Source: Bacteroides sp. (GTDB lineage: Bacteria; Bacteroidota; Bacteroidia; Bacteroidales; Bacteroidaceae). Taken from it: 64,000 nt of DNA. Position numbers and translations under genes: made by a program. Below the pieces are notes generated by a model. The model was not told the origin of the DNA. It did no database searches and saw nothing but the letters and a program-made list of their open reading frames with translations. This document shows positions 36,028-45,577 of this stretch, one piece after another; the first letter of the stretch is position 1; each line of letters opens with the position of its first letter. Location of the stretch: the NCBI GenBank assembly GCA_021201335.1, contig JAJQFD010000034.1:23436-87435 (forward strand), read 5' to 3'.

Positions 36028-36145
36028 GCATGTAATCCTAAATTTCGGGAGCTCGAATAAAAATCAAAACTTTTTAAAGCGTCAGTTGTTGTAAATCAGA
36101 GTAATATAAAAGTTTTACCATTGCGAAAACTAAACATTATTATTT

Positions 36146-36304
36146 ATGAAAGAGACTCTGATTATAATTGTAAAGAAAACCGTTCTTTTCTTTCTGGGAA
36201 TGGTTTTGACTTTGCTGGCATATTATACAAACGAGAAATATAAAGCAAGTCATGAAACGGATGCACTAACTACAGCTACTCAGTTAATGCCGGAAAAGAA
36301 GTAG
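36146..36304 (+). CDS. 52-residue single-span membrane peptide upstream of rnfC
   Basis: The short frame begins MKETLIIIVKKTVLFFLGMV, carries one hydrophobic helix (about residues 4-26) and ends in a polar, charged tail. Its stop lies 4 bases before the first rnfC ATG, so it is probably cotranscribed. I recognise no family. The position directly ahead of two Rnf subunits suggests a small partner or assembly peptide, but that is speculation. Confidence 0.5.
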   Translation: MKETLIIIVKKTVLFFLGMVLTLLAYYTNEKYKASHETDALTTATQLMPEKK

Positions 36305-36307
36305 CCT

Positions 36308-37582
36308 ATGATGATGCATATAAACTCCATGAAGGATATAACGAAGGATAAAGAAATTATTATTCTGAAAGATCCTGAAATAATAAAAATTCCCCTGATA
36401 GAGAAATTCGGAGGCAAGCCTAAACCTATTGTCCATCCGGGAGAACATGTAAAGAGGTACCAGTTAATAGCCAAGTCTGAAGAAGATTTTTCAGATTCTG
36501 TACATTCTCCTGTTTCCGGCACAGTTCAGAAAATTGAAACAATCAAACAAGTTGATGATACAGAAGCATTGACTATTTTCATCCGGAATGACGGACAAGA
36601 TAGTGAAACCCAGGAACCCCTCGGTGATATCAAAACAGATACTCCGGATGAAATTCTTGAGTTAATTGTAAAAGCAGGAATCGTCGGCTTGGGTGGTGCT
36701 CAGTTTCCTACTGCGAAGAAATACGACCGCAAGGATAAAGATGTACGAACCTTTATCATCAACGGCGCAGAATGTGAACCTTATCTGACTGCTGATTTTG
36801 CCCTGATGAAGCATCATGCTCCCGAAATCCTGGAAGCAATCGCCATTATTGACAGAGTGTTGGATGCCGAAGAAATAGTAATAGCTTTCGAAAAGACCAA
36901 CCAAGAGTTGGAAGATGTATTCGGACCCTTACTCAATTCCGATAATTACAAAAAGATAACTACCCGGATTGTTCCGGATGAATATCCACAGGGAGGTGAG
37001 TTGCAATTGGCAAAAACAATTACCGGTATCGAGATAACCAAAGGGGATATTCCTCTGGACTATGGTATTATTGTAAGCAATGTGGAAACAGTATATGCTG
37101 TTTACAATGCGACGGTAAATGGAAAACCGCTAACGGAACGTATTATCACTATTTCAGGTGAAAGGGTGGCGCACCCCGGTAATTACCGGGTAAAAATAGG
37201 CACCCCAGTTGAACATGTGCTTGAATGTTGTGAAGTAAATCTGCAAGATACAGTTGTTATTTCGGGAGGCCCGATGATGAGTCCACAGATTATCGATCTT
37301 TCTGCTCCTTTGCATAAAGGTTCGCTGGGATTGCTCGCGTTGCCAAAGAAACATATTGACCGGATAGCCTGCATCTGGTGTGGGTATTGTGTGGATGTTT
37401 GTCCCATGAATTTGATGCCCATGCAGTTCCATCAATTCTATAAGAAAAAACAATATGTCCGGTTAAGCGATTACGATATAAACGATTGTATTGAGTGCGG
37501 CGCATGTGAATATATATGTCCCAGTAACGTTCCGTTGCTGGAAAGTATCACCGAAGGAAAAAACATATTAAAAGAGAAGTAA
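36308..37582 (+). CDS. rnfC: RnfC-like electron transport subunit
   Basis: The protein (up to 424 aa) matches RnfC, the peripheral subunit that feeds electrons between NADH or ferredoxin and the membrane Rnf complex. It has an N-terminal HPGEHVKRYQLIA block, an NAD/FMN-binding region with GLGGAQFPTAKKY and INGAECEPYLTADF, and a SLBB-type middle. Two 4Fe-4S motifs, CIWCGYCVDVCP (about residue 355) and CIECGACEYICPSNVP (about 396), are complete. The start may be any of three ATG codons at 36308-36316 or ATG 36329. Only rnfD follows, and rnfB, G, E and A are absent here. Confidence 0.88.
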   Translation: MMMHINSMKDITKDKEIIILKDPEIIKIPLIEKFGGKPKPIVHPGEHVKRYQLIAKSEEDFSDSVHSPVSGTVQKIETIKQVDDTEALTIFIRNDGQDSETQEPLGDIKTDTPDEILELIVKAGIVGLGGAQFPTAKKYDRKDKDVRTFIINGAECEPYLTADFALMKHHAPEILEAIAIIDRVLDAEEIVIAFEKTNQELEDVFGPLLNSDNYKKITTRIVPDEYPQGGELQLAKTITGIEITKGDIPLDYGIIVSNVETVYAVYNATVNGKPLTERIITISGERVAHPGNYRVKIGTPVEHVLECCEVNLQDTVVISGGPMMSPQIIDLSAPLHKGSLGLLALPKKHIDRIACIWCGYCVDVCPMNLMPMQFHQFYKKKQYVRLSDYDINDCIECGACEYICPSNVPLLESITEGKNILKEK

Positions 37583-37583
37583 C

Positions 37584-38636
37584 ATGTATCTGATTAAGAA
37601 AGAATATAATCCCTATCTACATAAAAATGATTCCACCCAACGTGTAATGGCAGATGTAATTCTGGCACTAATGCCGGTTGCTGTCATGATGTGGGTAGGT
37701 TATGGATTTACTCCCCTAATGGTGGTGCTGGTAGCTATCGGGAGCGCTTTACTAACCGAATTTCTTTTTAATGCTTTGCTTCGAAGAGATACCCGTTCCT
37801 TAGGGGATGGTTCATCTATTGTTACCGGTTTGTTGCTGGCTTGCACGATCGGACCGTTTACTCCCTTACCCATTGTGGCCGTAGGAGGAATTACAGCTGT
37901 TCTTTTCGGAAAAATGCTTTGGGGTGGTTTAGGTAAAAATTGCTTTAATCCGGCCTTGTTCGGTCGTGAATGTATGGTGGTACTTTTTCCAGCCATCATG
38001 AACTCCGGCGAAATCTTTACGAATACAGCTTCTCTCCATATGAGGGAGCTTACCCTGTTTCAAAATGAATTCTGGGATCATCTCCTTTTTCGTCCGGTAG
38101 GTGCTATCGGAGAATATTCGCCCTTACTTTTGATAGTAGGAGGATTCTACCTTTTAGCCCGTAGAAGAATCTCCTGGCATATCCCAATGGGATTATTAAC
38201 CGTTTTTGCCCTGCTTCTTTTTATCTTTCGTGAGCATGCTCTGGGTTTCACGATCGGAGGTTTGTTTCTGGGTACCCTTTATATGGCTACTGATATGCCA
38301 ACCAGTTCTTCCACGCATGCGGGCAAGATTTACTTTGGTGTCATGATTGCCATCTGTGCCTTTATTTGTTTATGGTTTGGAATTATCAGAGGCTATTTTT
38401 CGTATGCTATCTTGCTGATGAACGCATTTGTCGTTCCTATCAATTGGGTGTTTCGTCCTCGTACCTGGGGAAGAGAAGCAGGTGTTTCGACACGTATCTG
38501 GCAGGCTGCATTGCTCACAATCATTATTTTAATTGTGCTTGCCGGAATAATATGGATACATAAGGCAGACTTAATGCTTTATCCGATGATTGCTCTTGTG
38601 CTATATTCACTGGTAAGGTTTAAGTTTTCGGAATGA
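37584..38636 (+). CDS. rnfD: RnfD-like membrane subunit
   Basis: The 350-residue protein has about nine transmembrane segments and the RnfD/NqrB blocks DGSSIVTGLLLACTIGP and GKNCFNPALFGRE. A loop DMPTSSSTHAGKIYFG lies where RnfD and NqrB carry the Thr that binds FMN covalently. It follows rnfC by one base. A full Rnf complex needs six subunits, so this pair must work with products encoded elsewhere, or forms a reduced module. Which of these is true cannot be told from this window. Confidence 0.88.
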   Translation: MYLIKKEYNPYLHKNDSTQRVMADVILALMPVAVMMWVGYGFTPLMVVLVAIGSALLTEFLFNALLRRDTRSLGDGSSIVTGLLLACTIGPFTPLPIVAVGGITAVLFGKMLWGGLGKNCFNPALFGRECMVVLFPAIMNSGEIFTNTASLHMRELTLFQNEFWDHLLFRPVGAIGEYSPLLLIVGGFYLLARRRISWHIPMGLLTVFALLLFIFREHALGFTIGGLFLGTLYMATDMPTSSSTHAGKIYFGVMIAICAFICLWFGIIRGYFSYAILLMNAFVVPINWVFRPRTWGREAGVSTRIWQAALLTIIILIVLAGIIWIHKADLMLYPMIALVLYSLVRFKFSE

Positions 38637-38657
38637 GTTTTTCCCATTGTATATTGG

Positions 38658-39197
38658 TTAGGGTTGATTATCATTGATATCAATAGTAATAGTTGCAATA
38701 GAAGATCGGTATTTTTCATCTTCATAAGGAGGCTTTCCTTTAATATCATACATGACTTCTAGTAATCCTTTAAAACTTTTATTGGGGAAAAATGTGATTT
38801 CCTTCCTCTCAGGAGCATATAAACATTCACCTTTTCCGGGAACCGTATATTTCCGTACATATCCCAGGCAAGTATATTCATCTGACCAGACTCTGAAACT
38901 TTCCGGCTCAATGTTATCCTGGCTTGGTGTCGATCCATTGCTTCCAAACGCTACATCGTTGTCCAGAGGCTTAAGCCTAACGGGGCACCGGCGGTGATTT
39001 AAATAATCATCTTCGCTATGAGCAGCATAAAGTGGCGTTATCTTTAGGTTTTTGATCACATTAGTATTAAAATCTTTCCCATAAAATATCCCATCCGGTT
39101 CTGTTTTCAGGAAAGTTTCCGGTAAAATAGATTGTTTAGTAATATGGTAATGAAAGCTTTTCCAGTCTTCTTGGTATAAGACATGCGTACAATTCAC
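38658..39197 (-). CDS. unrecognised protein, possibly 5'-truncated
   Basis: The 179-residue frame starts with GTG at 39197, two codons after an in-frame stop. It has no signal peptide and no transmembrane segment. The C-terminal part (FKGLLEVMYDIKGKPP then SSIATITIDINDNQP) looks like beta structure, and the sequence is rich in charged and aromatic residues. I recognise no family. The weak start, the short 40-bp space to the GH2 start and the lack of a promoter suggest a remnant of a longer gene or a poorly expressed gene. It converges with rnfD. Confidence 0.45.
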   Translation of the reverse strand: MNCTHVLYQEDWKSFHYHITKQSILPETFLKTEPDGIFYGKDFNTNVIKNLKITPLYAAHSEDDYLNHRRCPVRLKPLDNDVAFGSNGSTPSQDNIEPESFRVWSDEYTCLGYVRKYTVPGKGECLYAPERKEITFFPNKSFKGLLEVMYDIKGKPPYEDEKYRSSIATITIDINDNQP

Positions 39198-39206
39198 TAT
39201 TTTTTA

Positions 39207-39214
39207 TATATTTG
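39207..39214 (+). promoter_or_regulatory. -7 promoter element for the GH2 gene
   Basis: TATATTTG, a perfect TAnnTTTG, lies 24 bases before the GH2 ATG at 39238. No -33 TTG is seen at standard spacing. Confidence 0.5.
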
Positions 39215-39237
39215 TAGGTAACTAATTACATGAAGCA

Positions 39238-41802
39238 ATGAAAAAAGCCTTTCTTTGGTTTCTTTTATCCTGCTGGCTAGTGAGTGCCTGTACGGATAAG
39301 AAAGACCAATATTTTAAGATGATGCTTTCGGACGGGTGGAATATTCAATCATCGGGGAATTTAGGTAAAGAATGGTATCCGGCAACTGTGCCCTCTACGG
39401 TTATGGGTGTTCTTTCGGCCAATGGGTTGTATGAGGGAATATTGGAAGGCGTGAATTATCGCGACATTGATCGTACTCCCTTCGAAGAGTCATGGCACTA
39501 TAAAACCTCTTTTGAAATGCCCGGTCTTTCGGGAAAGCAACATGCTTTTTTACATTTCGATGGCATTAATTATTCGGCAAACATCTGGCTGAATGGAAAG
39601 AAAATTGCCAGTCGGGATGAATGCTTCGGCCCTTTCCGACAGTTTTCTTTCGATATAACTCCTTACCTGGCCAACGAGAACCAACTTGAAGTGGAAGTTT
39701 TCAAGGCACAACCTGGTGACCCCAATATCGGATTTGCCGACTGGAATCCTCGTCCGGCCGATGAGAATATGGGAATTTTCAGGGAAGTTTATATTACTGT
39801 TTCCGGCAGAGTTGAAATCAAAAATCCGCATGTTTATTCCAAAGTTAATACAGCTACTCTTGATGAAGCCTGGTTGACATTGGAAACCGAATTAGCCAAT
39901 CACTCCGAACGTCCGGTTAGTGGAAAACTGATTGCTACCCTAGATAGTGTAACATTTGCCATACCCGTTAAACTGGCTGCGGGTGAGACCCGGAAAATTC
40001 AATTGACATCCAGTGACATTGCTCAACTGTATATTCAACATCCCCGTCTTTGGTGGTGTGCAGGATTAGGAGAACCGGAAATGTATCAGATGGAACTTCG
40101 TTTCCTGAGCGGTAATCAATTGTCTGATTTGAAAAAAGTGCCTTTCGGTATCCGCGAAATCAGAGACTACTTTGTGGGAGAAGACAGGGGTTTTATGCTG
40201 AATGGCCGGAAAGTACAATTACGGAGCGCCGGGTGGACGGATGATATCTTTTTAAGAGATACGCCCGAAACCAATGAAACACAGGTACGTTATGTTCGGG
40301 ATATGAACCTGAATTCTATTCGGTTTGAAAATATCTGGGGAACTTCCCAAAACATATATGATCTTTGCGACCAATACGGACTGATGGCCTTGGTGGGCTG
40401 GAGCTGTCAGTGGGAATGGGAGAATTATCTGGGCACTCCGGTGGATGAATTCGGCGGTATCCGCACCGAAGAACAGATGGATGTTGTTGCGAAATCTTTC
40501 CGGGATCAGGTTGTATGGTTGCGGAATCATCCCAGTATTATTGCCTGGTTAGCGGGAAGCGACCGGATTCCTCGTCCCGAACTAGAGGAGAGGTATATTT
40601 CAATCCTGAAACAATTTGATATAACCCGTCCCTATATTGCGGCAGCAGCTAAAATTCATAGTGAATTAACCGGATCAACCGGTATGAAAATGCACGGACC
40701 TTATGACTATGTCGGTCCGAATTACTGGTACGAAGACCGGCAGTTTGGTGGAGCTTACGGCTTTAATACGGAAACAGGAATAGGAGCACAACTCCCGGTT
40801 ATAGAATCTCTCCGGAAGATGATTCCTGAAGATAAACTGTGGCCTTTGAATGAATACTGGGATTACCATTGTACCGCTTCGGAAAGTCACATGAATTCGC
40901 TCCGTGTATTGACCGAAGCCATCAACGGTCGTTATGGAGAAGCGGTCGATTTGAATGATTATCTCCGGAAAGCCGATTTGTTGAACTATGAAGGCACCAA
41001 AGCCATGTTCGAAGCTTTCCGCGTCAATATCCGAAATGCAACCGGCGTAGTGCACTGGATGCTCAACTCTGCTTGGCCTTCCCTGTACTGGCAGTTGTAC
41101 GATTACTACCAGGTACCAACTCCTGCTTATTACGCATTGAAGAAATCGAATACCCGGCAGCAGCTAATCTACAATTACAAAGACAATGGTATCTATTTTG
41201 TTAACGATAATGTAACCGGTCCTGTCAAGAAAAAAGCTCGGATAGCCCTGTACGGAATGGATTCTGAATTGGCCCAGGAAGCCAATATCAAATTCAGAGT
41301 AGAGTTGGATCCGTCTAAGAAAATATTCGAAGTAGATAGTATTGTTGGAAACGGATTTCTGATTTTGCAGCTCCTCAACAAAGAAAATGAAGTGGTTAAC
41401 GAAAATTTCTATTGCCTTTCCGAAAAGAAGGACGAATATAACTGGGAACAAACCAACTGGGTACGCACTCCTTTCACTGCCTTCGCGGATTTTAAGGCCC
41501 TGGCAAATCTTCCCCAGTCCGATCTAGACGTGCAGGCTTCAGTCTCTAATGAAGAAGGGAAAGTGAACTGGACGATTGAAGTAAGCAATACTTCCTCTGT
41601 GATAAGCCTGATGACCCGTTTCGTGTTGAAGGATGAAAAGGGAGAAATCCTTCGTCCGGTATTCTGGAGCGATAATTATGTGAGCCTGGTTCCCGGTGAC
41701 AAGAGAATCTTAACCTGTTCTTACTATAAGTGGGAGGTTAAGGACAAAAATCCTCGTTTGCATGTGTCCGGTTGGAATTTGGAGGAGAAAGTAATTAACT
41801 AG
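39238..41802 (+). CDS. glycoside hydrolase family 2 lipoprotein, exo-beta-glucosaminidase-like
   Basis: The protein (854 aa) starts with a lipoprotein signal (SCWLVSAC). A sugar-binding jelly-roll domain follows (about residues 25-200), then an immunoglobulin-like domain (about 200-310), a TIM barrel (about 315-620) and C-terminal beta domains. The acid/base position reads AGSDR near residue 441, with Asp instead of the Glu of most GH2 enzymes, and the nucleophile Glu lies in FNTETGIG near 511. This Asp/Glu pair and the length resemble exo-beta-D-glucosaminidases such as CsxA. A beta-mannosidase-like activity is the main alternative. No SusCD pair is near. Confidence 0.82.
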   Translation: MKKAFLWFLLSCWLVSACTDKKDQYFKMMLSDGWNIQSSGNLGKEWYPATVPSTVMGVLSANGLYEGILEGVNYRDIDRTPFEESWHYKTSFEMPGLSGKQHAFLHFDGINYSANIWLNGKKIASRDECFGPFRQFSFDITPYLANENQLEVEVFKAQPGDPNIGFADWNPRPADENMGIFREVYITVSGRVEIKNPHVYSKVNTATLDEAWLTLETELANHSERPVSGKLIATLDSVTFAIPVKLAAGETRKIQLTSSDIAQLYIQHPRLWWCAGLGEPEMYQMELRFLSGNQLSDLKKVPFGIREIRDYFVGEDRGFMLNGRKVQLRSAGWTDDIFLRDTPETNETQVRYVRDMNLNSIRFENIWGTSQNIYDLCDQYGLMALVGWSCQWEWENYLGTPVDEFGGIRTEEQMDVVAKSFRDQVVWLRNHPSIIAWLAGSDRIPRPELEERYISILKQFDITRPYIAAAAKIHSELTGSTGMKMHGPYDYVGPNYWYEDRQFGGAYGFNTETGIGAQLPVIESLRKMIPEDKLWPLNEYWDYHCTASESHMNSLRVLTEAINGRYGEAVDLNDYLRKADLLNYEGTKAMFEAFRVNIRNATGVVHWMLNSAWPSLYWQLYDYYQVPTPAYYALKKSNTRQQLIYNYKDNGIYFVNDNVTGPVKKKARIALYGMDSELAQEANIKFRVELDPSKKIFEVDSIVGNGFLILQLLNKENEVVNENFYCLSEKKDEYNWEQTNWVRTPFTAFADFKALANLPQSDLDVQASVSNEEGKVNWTIEVSNTSSVISLMTRFVLKDEKGEILRPVFWSDNYVSLVPGDKRILTCSYYKWEVKDKNPRLHVSGWNLEEKVIN

Positions 41803-42498
41803 TATGTGAAGCATGTCAAAGAGCGAAGGAGTTTGATCAAGTATCCTTCGACAAAAGTACGGGATGCAAAATTCACTGATTCTCAAACAGGCAAGAACAG
41901 GCATGAAATCCGAGTAGGACTAGAACAATTAACAATCTATAACTAATGCCGGGTGTTCTACCCATCTGTTACTCATTCGGAGCCGATAGCAATAATGTCG
42001 TCTGCCAGTTCAATTGGCACCTAGTCCCGGTAGCATATGCCTCCAATTAAAGTTGCATATTGCCGGCATTGAATTTTATCTATATCACCAGAGGCATTCT
42101 ACTGCTGCTGCTTCTTTTATTACTACTACAGCAGTAGTAGTTGTTTTCTTTATTTGCTCTTCTCTTCTTTACTCTTCTTTACTTTACTGCACCAGCGTTT
42201 ACGGTGGTTATCATTGTTTACATCTTCCTTTGTAATGTGCTTTTTATCAGTGAATTATGAAGGTGATTCCGGTAGTTTTCGGTTTTTGAACGATCATTCA
42301 AAATTCTAATCTGTAACAAAAATGAATCAATCTGTAACCGAAAAAATCTGCTTCTGTTTTAGGTGCGGATGGTTGATTTCTAAGGCGTGTAAAGGATGCT
42401 GCTCCTACAATTATAGACATAAATATGAGCACCTATTAAAAAAACAGGTTCAATAAATCAGGCATACAATTATAAAGAAAGGTAAATATTAAAAAAGA
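41803..42498. other. long convergent gap with decayed repeats and a GCAGTAG hairpin
   Basis: About 700 bases with no credible gene. A CCGGTAG unit occurs at 42027-42033, a related CCGGCAT at 42063 and an isolated CCGGTAG near 42257, but the 22-base spacing is lost here. A 9-bp inverted repeat, CTACTGCTG (42099-42107) with CAGCAGTAG (42129-42137), overlaps a competing ACTACT/AGTAGT hairpin. A weak CGAAGGA/TCCTTCG stem follows the GH2 gene at 41824-41850 without a T run. Confidence 0.45.
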
Positions 42499-42933
42499 TC
42501 AACTCTTTTTCCTGAGGTCTTTGCCTTCAAAACGACAAATGGCCTCTTTCCATCTTTCGGGTATTTCGATGGAATCATGCTTCACCAGGTCGAAAGCTAC
42601 GAGGATGGATTTGCATAAACATTTGGTTTCGTTGGTTTCTGTGTTTATCACTCTTTGGAGTATAGTTAAACTCTTGTTCCCAATTTCTGTAACCGCAGTT
42701 TGTACAGCGATACTGTCAGTCCCCACAATCTGAGTCAGGAAGTTAGCTTCGATATGTACTACCACTATTCCTTCCTTATCGAAATCAATTTCTGGGTATG
42801 CCGCTGTGAAATACTCGGTTTTGCCCAGGTCATAATAGGTGAAATACACCGTATTATTTACATGGCCGAATTTATCCACATCGTTAAACCGGAGTTGGAT
42901 AGGCAGTGAATGATGAAAAACTATATCTTCCAT
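42499..42933 (-). CDS. acyl-CoA thioesterase, hotdog fold (YbgC/FcbC-like)
   Basis: The 144-residue protein has the 4-hydroxybenzoyl-CoA thioesterase signature: LRFNDVDKFGHVNNTVYFTYYD with its catalytic Asp (near residue 19), followed by the typical IEANFLTQI and long central helix pattern. Family members hydrolyse short or medium acyl-CoA thioesters in the cytosol. The substrate is unknown. The gene stands alone with its own promoter upstream. Confidence 0.85.
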   Translation of the reverse strand: MEDIVFHHSLPIQLRFNDVDKFGHVNNTVYFTYYDLGKTEYFTAAYPEIDFDKEGIVVVHIEANFLTQIVGTDSIAVQTAVTEIGNKSLTILQRVINTETNETKCLCKSILVAFDLVKHDSIEIPERWKEAICRFEGKDLRKKS

Positions 42934-42971
42934 GATGATGTCATTTAGTAAGTAATTTTTTAAATTGACTA

Positions 42972-43002
42972 CAAAAGTACTTTTTTATCAGTTTTTGACC
43001 AA
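42972..43002 (-). promoter_or_regulatory. promoter of the thioesterase gene
   Basis: On the minus strand TACTTTTG (42979-42972) fits TAnnTTTG. TTG (43002-43000) lies 20 bases before it, an ideal Bacteroidetes -33/-7 pair. The start codon at 42933 is 39 bases downstream. Confidence 0.6.
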
Positions 43003-43150
43003 ATAAAGAATACTTTTTGATGAAAAACATGTAAAAACAGCCAATCTATATGTATGAAGTTATCGGTGCAATACAAAGTTTGGACAAGGCTAAAGCGTTG
43101 ATTCATAAAAATATCTCAATACATTCATACAAGTTTCGGAAAGGATTGTG

Positions 43151-43158
43151 TATTTTTG
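43151..43158 (+). promoter_or_regulatory. -7 promoter element for tsaC
   Basis: TATTTTTG fits TAnnTTTG and overlaps the in-frame TTG at 43156. This shows that translation starts at the ATG at 43192 instead. Confidence 0.5.
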
Positions 43159-43191
43159 CAGTTCGTTTTAAATGCATTGTTTTTAGGAAAA

Positions 43192-43755
43192 ATGACAGAA
43201 GAAATTAAGAAAGCTTGCCAGATAATGAATGACGGCGGTGTTGTTCTTTATCCAACTGATACCATCTGGGGGATAGGTTGCGACGCAACTAATCCGGAAG
43301 CAGTTCAGAAAGTTTATGAGATAAAAAAACGGATGGACACCAAGGCAATGCTGGTATTAGTGGATAGTGCTGTAAAAGTGGATTTTTATGTAGATGATGT
43401 TCCTTCAATCGCATGGGATTTAATCGAACTGACAGATAAACCCTTAACCATTATTTATTCCGGTGCCCGAAACCTCGCACCTAATCTTCTGGCGGAAGAC
43501 GGAAGTGTGGGAATACGGGTAACGTCCGAGAAATTTTCCTATCAGCTTTGCCAGCGTTTCAGAAAAGCTATTGTTTCAACATCAGCCAATATAAGCGGAC
43601 AACCTTCGCCGGCAAATTTCAGTGAGATCAGCGAAGAAATTAAATCTGCGGTAGATTATATCGTGAATTACCGACAGGATGACACGAGTCGTCCCACCCC
43701 CTCAAGTATTATTAAATTGGATAAAGGCGGAATTATCAGTATTATTCGAAAATGA
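43192..43755 (+). CDS. L-threonylcarbamoyladenylate synthase (Sua5/YrdC/YciO family)
   Basis: The enzyme makes threonylcarbamoyl-AMP from threonine, bicarbonate and ATP for the t6A37 modification of ANN-decoding tRNAs. The 187-residue protein has the YrdC fold blocks VVLYPTDTIWGIGCDA, KKRMDTKAMLVLV and STSANISGQPS. It is the short form without a Sua5 C-terminal domain. YciO-like relatives cannot be fully excluded, but this is the expected family in Bacteroidales. It lies 4 bp before the ClC gene. Confidence 0.88.
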   Translation: MTEEIKKACQIMNDGGVVLYPTDTIWGIGCDATNPEAVQKVYEIKKRMDTKAMLVLVDSAVKVDFYVDDVPSIAWDLIELTDKPLTIIYSGARNLAPNLLAEDGSVGIRVTSEKFSYQLCQRFRKAIVSTSANISGQPSPANFSEISEEIKSAVDYIVNYRQDDTSRPTPSSIIKLDKGGIISIIRK

Positions 43756-43759
43756 CAAA

Positions 43760-45550
43760 ATGAGAAAAGAAAAGGTTAGCATATATCAGCGGATATTAAT
43801 ATGGCGTGAAAAAAACATTAAAGAAAGACAGTTTATCCTCTTGTTGAGTTTAGTAGTAGGTGTCTGTACGGCCCTTGCTGCCTTACTGCTGAAAGGATTG
43901 ATACACTGGATACAGAATTTCCTTACCAATAACTTTACCATCGAAGGAGCCAACTACCTGTATCTGGTTTACCCGGTGGTCGGTATTTTCATTGCCGGAT
44001 GGTTTGTTCGCCATATTGTAAAAGACGATATCGGACATGGGGTGACTAAGATTTTGTATGCCATATCCCGTCGTCAGGGACGTATAAAAAGACATAACAT
44101 TTGGTCGTCCATTGCAGCCAGTAGTATAACGATCGGTTTTGGTGGATCGGTAGGAGCGGAGGCTCCGATTGTATTAACCGGATCGGCCATCGGTTCCAAC
44201 CTGGGAAGTGTCTTTAAAATGAATCATCGCACACTCATGCTATTAGTGGGGTGTGGTGCTGCCGGTGCTATTGCCGGTATCTTTAAGGCTCCTATCGCCG
44301 GACTTGTTTTTACCCTCGAAGTATTGATGATAGACCTGACTATGACTTCCTTGCTGCCTTTGCTGATATCTTCTGTAACAGCGGCAACAGTCTCCTATAT
44401 TGTTTCAGGCTCAGAAGCTATGTTTAAGTTTAATCTCGACAATCAGTTTGAGATGGAACGTATTCCTTATGTACTCTTACTGGGTATATTGTGCGGATTG
44501 GTTTCTTTGTATTTCACCCGGGCTATGAACTGGCTGGAAGGCATTTTCGGGAAATTACAGAAACCCTACAAGAAGTTTATTCTGGGAGGTATTTTACTGA
44601 GTGTGCTTATTTTCCTTTTCCCGTCCCTTTACGGTGAAGGATATGATACCATTGAATTGCTATTAAATGGTAGTTCGAACAAAGAATGGGACACGGTTTT
44701 GAATAACTCTTTATTCTATGGCTACGGAAATTTGTTATTGGTCTATCTCTCGCTGGTCGTATTGTTTAAGGTATTTGCAACCAGTGCAACTAATGGCGGT
44801 GGAGGTACAGGAGGTATTTTTGCTCCTTCATTATTTCTGGGTTGTATTGTCGGATTTATTTTTTCGTACTTCAGCAATGAGTTTTCTGTTACTCCCGACC
44901 TTCCCGAAAAGAATTTTGCCTTGATGGGAATGGCAGGCGTCATGAGTGGAGTGATGCATGCCCCGCTTACAGGTGTATTCCTGATTGCCGAACTGACGGG
45001 AGGATACGATTTATTCCTTCCTTTGATGATGGTGTCTGTAAGTTCCTACCTGACTATTATCATATTCGAACCCCATAGTATTTATTCCATGCGTCTGGCC
45101 AAAAAAGGTCAGTTGCTCACTCACCATAAAGACAAAGCAGTATTAACCCTGATGCGTATGGAGCATGTAGTTGAAAAAGACTTCTCAGTCGTTCATCTTG
45201 AAATGGATCTGGGCGAATTGGTAAAAGTTATCTCCAACTCACATCGCAATATGTTTCCGGTTACTGATAAGGACGGTGTCCTCGTTGGGGTAGTATTGCT
45301 AGACGATATACGGAATATTATGTTCCGTCAGGAGTTGTACCATCGGTTTACCGTAAGTAAGTTAATGACGGGTATTCCGGCACGCCTTTATGATAGCGAT
45401 AACATGGAGCAGGTAATGCGTACTTTTGATGACACAGGTGCCTGGAACCTGCCAGTAGTAAACGTGGAGGGTAAATATCTTGGATTTGTTTCCAAATCGA
45501 AAATATTTAATTCATACCGGGAGGTATTAGTTCAATTTTCTGAAGACTAA
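43760..45550 (+). CDS. ClC-family chloride channel/transporter with CBS domains
   Basis: The 596-residue protein has about ten to twelve membrane helices. The selectivity and gating motifs are recognisable. The usual GK/REGP appears as GAEAP (in GGSVGAEAPIVLTGSAIGS), keeping the gating Glu. The GxFxP motif appears as GGIFAPSLFLG. A pair of CBS domains occupies the C-terminus (about residues 470-590). Whether it is a channel or a H+/Cl- exchanger cannot be decided. The ATG at 43760 directly follows tsaC; the longer frame from 43679 lies inside tsaC and is rejected. Confidence 0.9.
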   Translation: MRKEKVSIYQRILIWREKNIKERQFILLLSLVVGVCTALAALLLKGLIHWIQNFLTNNFTIEGANYLYLVYPVVGIFIAGWFVRHIVKDDIGHGVTKILYAISRRQGRIKRHNIWSSIAASSITIGFGGSVGAEAPIVLTGSAIGSNLGSVFKMNHRTLMLLVGCGAAGAIAGIFKAPIAGLVFTLEVLMIDLTMTSLLPLLISSVTAATVSYIVSGSEAMFKFNLDNQFEMERIPYVLLLGILCGLVSLYFTRAMNWLEGIFGKLQKPYKKFILGGILLSVLIFLFPSLYGEGYDTIELLLNGSSNKEWDTVLNNSLFYGYGNLLLVYLSLVVLFKVFATSATNGGGGTGGIFAPSLFLGCIVGFIFSYFSNEFSVTPDLPEKNFALMGMAGVMSGVMHAPLTGVFLIAELTGGYDLFLPLMMVSVSSYLTIIIFEPHSIYSMRLAKKGQLLTHHKDKAVLTLMRMEHVVEKDFSVVHLEMDLGELVKVISNSHRNMFPVTDKDGVLVGVVLLDDIRNIMFRQELYHRFTVSKLMTGIPARLYDSDNMEQVMRTFDDTGAWNLPVVNVEGKYLGFVSKSKIFNSYREVLVQFSED

Positions 45551-45577
45551 AAGATCAGATTAAAAGATGCTCAAAGA

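Noticed and set aside
42014..42235. 73-codon open frame in the long gap after the GH2 gene
   Set aside because: The composition is unlike a protein of this genome, it runs through a CCGGTAG unit and the GCAGTAG hairpin, and it has no promoter or family.
43679..43759. longer N-terminus for the ClC protein
   Set aside because: The extra 27 codons lie inside tsaC in another frame and have no membrane-protein character. The ATG at 43760 right after tsaC is the natural start.
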